NCBI GenBank assembly: GCA_043820025.1 | Contig: JBDRED010000033.1 | Location: forward strand, 1-19,813 | Reading direction: 5' to 3' | Length of the DNA stretch: 19,813 bases | From: JBDRED01 sp043820025 [NCBI: Elusimicrobiota bacterium] | GTDB lineage: Bacteria; RUG730; JBDRED01 | Part shown: one piece after another, positions 16,152 through 19,813 of the stretch | Layout: the number at the start of each line of letters is the position of its first letter | Numbering within the stretch: position 1 is the stretch's first letter | The notes under the pieces: generated by a model | The model's database searches: none | What the model was told of the DNA's origin: nothing | Seen by the model: the letters and a program-made list of their open reading frames with translations, nothing else | Translations under genes and position numbers: made by a program

Positions 16152-18233
16152 ATGCCATTACCGTTTAGAGTAAAATATATATGCATGTTCATTCTTATCA
16201 ACTATATTTGTCTGACAGTAATTAATTCTTTGCCAGATTTTAGATTATCAAGTTTTAATGTAATAGCGGTTTGTATGTTTGTTTTTATCCCTGCATTAAT
16301 TATAAGCAGGCTCCTGTTGTCAGAGAATAACCGAATTAAGCTTATTTCATTGTTTTGGTTGTTATTGTTAATAATATGTACAATTCTCTTTTTGGGATTT
16401 ATTTCTTTGGCAGGGAAGTCTATAGAAGCTCTTGGTTTTATTTTCATTTGGATTGGGGTTCCTGTAATAGCGTTTATAATATATATATTAGTATTGTTTT
16501 TTAGCGTAAAATTTTTAGATAATAAACTAGTTGATAAATCTGAATATACTTTAAACAAACTGGCATCAACCATTTTATTCCTGCAATTATCTATAGGTAT
16601 AATATTCTTTCCGATTGTCGGAAAAAGCGTAAAAGTAATTGATAAAAACTGGCGGGAGTTTTTCAATTATTATCAGCCAAGAGAATATGATATTGTAGCG
16701 AGAATGAATTTTGAAAAAGCCTATAAGCATGTTATGGTAAATAAAGATAAATTAAAGAAACACATAGCTATTGATATACTGAATAAAAAGTTGTTACAAA
16801 GTTTAGAGAGAGTGATGCAGGAGTTTTTCTCTTACAATCCAATTAAAAATCCTCAAAATAAACGTGATGATAAATTCAATGATATAAAAGAATTTATCCA
16901 ATATATATCTCCAAACATAATTCAATTACAAAAAATCATAAATATTGATGCTATGGATTTAGCTTTTTATATAAATGAAAATTCTATTAACAGCGCTTCT
17001 CTTATAAGAGAGTGGAACATGCCAAAAAAGTTTTCTCCGGATGGGGAGATAAAGGTTATGATTACACTTGTATATAACCCTAAAATACGGAATGCTTTTT
17101 TTCCTGGTTCTTTAAGTATAGTTAGTCAAATTAATACAGCAAAAAATTTCATATCACTATCTGAAAAAGAGCAGGTTAAATTTAAAAAAAACATAGAGTC
17201 ACATTATAATAGTATTCTGAGTTTAGGAAGAATGGATACCTCAAATGCCAGAGCAAATTTTGATACAAAACATATAAATATGTTAGCGACAATTGATAAA
17301 TCAGGCTTATTATCTATTGATGAAAGCCGTATTTTAGAAAACACTCAAAATATTATAATGCTTTATACAAATGCGGAAAAATTGATTTCAAATAATACGG
17401 AATCTACTCCTCTGAAACTCAATGATATTAATAATTGGCTGGCATTTCATATTGCTTGGGATCGCATTGAAAGTAATACTTATCTTTCGCACGAAGATTG
17501 CGCAAGACTGATCGATTTTATATATCGTTTTGATATTGATTGGAAGAAAGATGATACGCTGCTTTCTCGATTGGTATCATATAGTATAAATATGCACAGA
17601 GAGGCCATTGAAGAATTAGATCAACTAGATGATAAAAAAAAGGGAGAAATTCTTTTTGAATTATTTGATAGATTACATTATTTTGATCCCATTGAGAAAG
17701 TGAGGGCATTTTATGTAATGAAAGAATATAGCTTATTGACGGCAAGTTATCAGTTTGGGCAATCAGAGATGTTTAGGCTGGATAAAACTAAACATTCGGT
17801 AAAAAACTCTAAAATAGAGTCGTATATTAAGGGATATTTTATTAAAGAATATTTATCTGATGAATTTGATTTTGAAGAATTTAGTAAATATAAAAAAATA
17901 TTAAAATATTTTCAGGGAGAACAATCTGAAATGATGAAGATTCGTTTAGGGAGTAGAAAAATCGGAGATATTTTTTATAAGATTGGGGACTATGAAAAAG
18001 CTTTTCTAGCTTATTATTTAACACTTGATACATACAATAGACAATCTATATTGGATGATCACATCATAGGATTGCTTTGCAATGATATAGCTAATACCGC
18101 TTTAGCTATGAGAAAAAATAATCAAGTAGTAATACAATGGTATGAGAGAGCAATTGAAAAATTGAAGAAAGTTTCTCCTAAGTGTGATGACATAATAAAT
18201 AAAGCAGAAGAATATATAAAATTACAAGCTTAA
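16152..18233 (+). CDS. Five-helix membrane protein with large soluble domain, unrecognised
   Basis: I do not recognise this 693-residue protein. Five hydrophobic segments lie at about 9-26, 36-56, 65-86, 94-119 and 138-157, followed by about 530 mostly helical, charged residues. Near the C-terminus, RKIGDIFYKIGDYEKAFLAYYLTL (about 600-625) and a second helix pair around 650-685 resemble TPR repeats, suggesting protein-protein contacts. No catalytic motif was found. The start at ATG 16152 is preferred because GAAGGA (16141-16146) precedes it; an in-frame TTG at 16137 is possible. Base composition is clearly more AT-rich than in gltB or macB. It follows the DUF4015 gene by 78 bases in the same direction, with no obvious terminator between, so the two may be co-transcribed. 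Confidence 0.8.
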   Translation: MPLPFRVKYICMFILINYICLTVINSLPDFRLSSFNVIAVCMFVFIPALIISRLLLSENNRIKLISLFWLLLLIICTILFLGFISLAGKSIEALGFIFIWIGVPVIAFIIYILVLFFSVKFLDNKLVDKSEYTLNKLASTILFLQLSIGIIFFPIVGKSVKVIDKNWREFFNYYQPREYDIVARMNFEKAYKHVMVNKDKLKKHIAIDILNKKLLQSLERVMQEFFSYNPIKNPQNKRDDKFNDIKEFIQYISPNIIQLQKIINIDAMDLAFYINENSINSASLIREWNMPKKFSPDGEIKVMITLVYNPKIRNAFFPGSLSIVSQINTAKNFISLSEKEQVKFKKNIESHYNSILSLGRMDTSNARANFDTKHINMLATIDKSGLLSIDESRILENTQNIIMLYTNAEKLISNNTESTPLKLNDINNWLAFHIAWDRIESNTYLSHEDCARLIDFIYRFDIDWKKDDTLLSRLVSYSINMHREAIEELDQLDDKKKGEILFELFDRLHYFDPIEKVRAFYVMKEYSLLTASYQFGQSEMFRLDKTKHSVKNSKIESYIKGYFIKEYLSDEFDFEEFSKYKKILKYFQGEQSEMMKIRLGSRKIGDIFYKIGDYEKAFLAYYLTLDTYNRQSILDDHIIGLLCNDIANTALAMRKNNQVVIQWYERAIEKLKKVSPKCDDIINKAEEYIKLQA

Positions 18234-18250
18234 ATAGGGGTAAATAGGGG
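18231..18250. repeat. Two direct copies of TAAATAGGGG
   Basis: The 10-base TAAATAGGGG is repeated exactly at 18231-18240 and 18241-18250. The first copy contains the stop codon of the membrane-protein gene. This is probably a small slippage duplication. Confidence 0.8.
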
Positions 18251-18290
18251 GAGCTAAGTCTGCCCTTAATTTTTAATTTTCCTGATTTTT

Positions 18291-18332
18291 CGTCATCCTG
18301 AGCCTAAGATTTCGCAAAAACTTCGCATGACC
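18291..18332. repeat. CGTCATCCTGAG-type repeat, diverged copy
   Basis: CGTCATCCTGAGCC opens this stretch, followed by two TTCGCA words (18311-18316 and 18322-18327). It shares its head with the element at 6247-6281 (one base differs over the first 12) but lacks the GAAGGATCTTCG hairpin. It is likely a decayed member of the same dispersed intergenic repeat family. Confidence 0.5.
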
Positions 18333-18355
18333 AATATGCTAAAAAATGATAAAAT
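18327..18355 (+). promoter_or_regulatory. Candidate promoter for the HD-domain gene
   Basis: ATGACC (18327-18332, 4 of 6) and TAAAAT (18350-18355, 5 of 6) are separated by 17 bases. Transcription would start near 18362, about 37 bases before the ATG at 18399. AGGAG at 18381-18385 is rather far (13 bases) from that ATG. Confidence 0.45.
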
Positions 18356-18398
18356 ATTAATATGAATTAAATGAATTAAAAGGAGTTTATAAGTTTAT

Positions 18399-19813
18399 AT
18401 GTATATGAAATTTTTTAATAAAATTATTGTATATTTTACAGCTTTTGCCTTTATCACACAGCCGGTAAGTAGTACGCATTGTCAAATTTCTTATTATTCA
18501 AACAACGAAAATCCTTATTCAAAATTAGCGTTATCCAGCGCTGTCACTGATGCAAATATAAGTCTATTAAGAAAAAATATTAGTGAGCTTGCAGACCTAT
18601 ATTTAAAAAAACAAATAGATGATGAGCTTATAGACCGAATGCTTAATATTGTCAGAGATTCAGCCAAAGATGAAAGTAATCAGCGGATGCTTGTTGATTT
18701 TGAAAATGAACTCATGTTTAGAATACGATTTCCGGACATAGATCCTCAATCAATAAAAACATCTGATGATTTTTTACATGTAGTTAAAAAGCATTATAAG
18801 GTTTACAGAGAGGCAAATTTTGATAAAGCAAGACGCGACCATACTGATAAAGTGATTAAGATGTATTATGCCTTTATAACAGGTTCATTTAATGAGATAT
18901 ATGATGACTTGTTCAATAAGGATGTATCAAGAACAGAATACTGCGCAGACCTTGGGAATTTACGAGATAATTTTTATGGCGCTTTGACCTTTCATAATAA
19001 GCTTGTTCTAATGGAAGCGACTATGTTTCATGATATTGGCTATGCTGATAATGGAAGAGTTAGTATGCATATGCCTGTAGGCGCAGAGCGTATAAAAAGT
19101 ATTTTGAAAGAAATTGGTAGAGATGCAGAATATATAGAGGATGTTTCTTGGCTTATTTTCCACCATGGTGATTATCAAGATGCCAGATTATGCTTGTTCC
19201 CTGACGATGTGCTTGCTTGTGAACCATCAAAACAGCCGCTAATATTTTTAATTACATTATTTGATGTGTTTGGAAAGGTAACGCCGTCAAATATGGTAAA
19301 TATGAAACAGCTGCAAGACTTTAAAAATATGAAAAAGATACTTGCTGAATATAAAAGCGGCAATAATTTTTATAAATTTAGGTTTGGCACATTATTAGCG
19401 CCATATACCTGGGTAGGCGATATATTTAATGAGCTTGCAAGGAAAAAAGGTAAAAAATGCGGTCCGGATGATGTTAATGCTGAGCTAAAAAAATTATTTG
19501 CAGAGATGATTTCTGAGAGAAACATGGAATCATTCCATGTTGTATGGAATAGCGTAATCAGGTTTTATGATACAGCTTTGTTAATGGAGCTTGCAAGGGT
19601 ATGTAGAGAGGATAAAAAATATGGGATCAATGGCCTTCCGGAAAACGATTTTGTACATTCAGCTAAACTAATGACTGTGATGACGTATATTGCAATGGCT
19701 TTAAAAGAGGCCGGCGCAGGCGAGGTGTTGATATCAACTGATGTTGATTTACTGGCGCTCTTTGATAGTAATTCTGATAAACTTGATAATGGCTTTATAA
19801 ATAAAAGAGCATA
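18399..19813 (+). CDS. Exported HD-GYP-like metal-dependent phosphohydrolase domain protein (partial)
   Basis: An open frame of 471 codons runs from ATG 18399 (or ATG 18405) off the window end, so the C-terminus is missing. The first residues (KFFNKIIVYFTAFAFITQPVSS) look like a signal peptide or anchor. The central part carries an HD phosphohydrolase metal site: candidate His148, FHDIGY with His211-Asp212, His224 in HMPVGAERI, FHHGDY with His255-His256, and Asp289 in LFDVFGK. The order H, HD, H, HH, D follows HD-GYP enzymes, but the GYP motif and the HDIGK lysine are absent. Substrate is therefore unknown; cyclic-di-GMP is only one option. Residues beyond about 300 have no recognised domain. 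AAAAGGAG at 18378-18385 may serve as ribosome site. Confidence 0.75.
   Translation, partial: MYMKFFNKIIVYFTAFAFITQPVSSTHCQISYYSNNENPYSKLALSSAVTDANISLLRKNISELADLYLKKQIDDELIDRMLNIVRDSAKDESNQRMLVDFENELMFRIRFPDIDPQSIKTSDDFLHVVKKHYKVYREANFDKARRDHTDKVIKMYYAFITGSFNEIYDDLFNKDVSRTEYCADLGNLRDNFYGALTFHNKLVLMEATMFHDIGYADNGRVSMHMPVGAERIKSILKEIGRDAEYIEDVSWLIFHHGDYQDARLCLFPDDVLACEPSKQPLIFLITLFDVFGKVTPSNMVNMKQLQDFKNMKKILAEYKSGNNFYKFRFGTLLAPYTWVGDIFNELARKKGKKCGPDDVNAELKKLFAEMISERNMESFHVVWNSVIRFYDTALLMELARVCREDKKYGINGLPENDFVHSAKLMTVMTYIAMALKEAGAGEVLISTDVDLLALFDSNSDKLDNGFINKRA

Noticed and set aside
16202-16666. Minus-strand ORF of 154 codons opposite the membrane-protein gene
   Set aside because: It mirrors the hydrophobic helices of the + strand gene, and the + strand has the better start and a full-length frame.

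Overview
The window (19.8 kb, all recognised genes on the + strand) looks like chromosomal DNA of an AT-leaning Gram-negative-type bacterium. The cell envelope is inferred from a TolC-type outer-membrane protein, a periplasmic adaptor and a MacB-type ABC transporter. Short palindromic repeats of the GGGACTGTCCC and CGTCATCYTGAG types, MacB, GH15 and GltBD suggest an uncultured lineage such as Omnitrophota or a PVC relative. This is a low-confidence inference from style only, because there is no rRNA or other marker gene here.

Layout. (1) 1-6196: three and a half tandem copies of a 56-bp repeat form the leader of a glutamate synthase operon, gltB-gltD. A diverged copy of the same repeat, folding into a near-perfect palindrome, sits between the two genes. 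(2) 6197-10025: after a spacer with two hairpin repeats and a good promoter come a GH15 glucoamylase/trehalase-like hydrolase, an L-2-hydroxyglutarate oxidase-like flavoenzyme and a glycerophosphodiester phosphodiesterase; the last two overlap by one base. (3) 10026-10597: a mostly non-coding spacer holds a 49-codon basic ORF with a strong ribosome binding site, followed at once by a 62-nt inverted repeat. (4) 10598-14824: a tripartite efflux operon, tolC-like - macA-like - macB-like. The adaptor lacks most of the long coiled-coil hairpin usual in MacA. (5) 14825-18233: a DUF4015-type putative glycoside hydrolase, probably a lipoprotein, behind its own promoter, then an unrecognised 693-residue protein with five membrane segments and weak C-terminal TPR-like helices. 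(6) 18234-19813: a spacer with another CGTCATCCTGAG-type repeat and a promoter, then the first 471 codons of a signal-peptide-bearing protein with an HD-GYP-like metal site, cut off by the window end.

How the genes fit together. GltBD makes glutamate from glutamine and 2-oxoglutarate; the LhgO-like enzyme makes 2-oxoglutarate, so the two could be linked metabolically although they have separate promoters. The efflux operon is a self-contained module. The last three genes (DUF4015, membrane protein, HD protein) all have export or membrane signals, and the final two are visibly more AT-rich than the gltB region. They are the least explained part of the window. I found no rRNA, tRNA, CRISPR array, transposase or complete mobile element.
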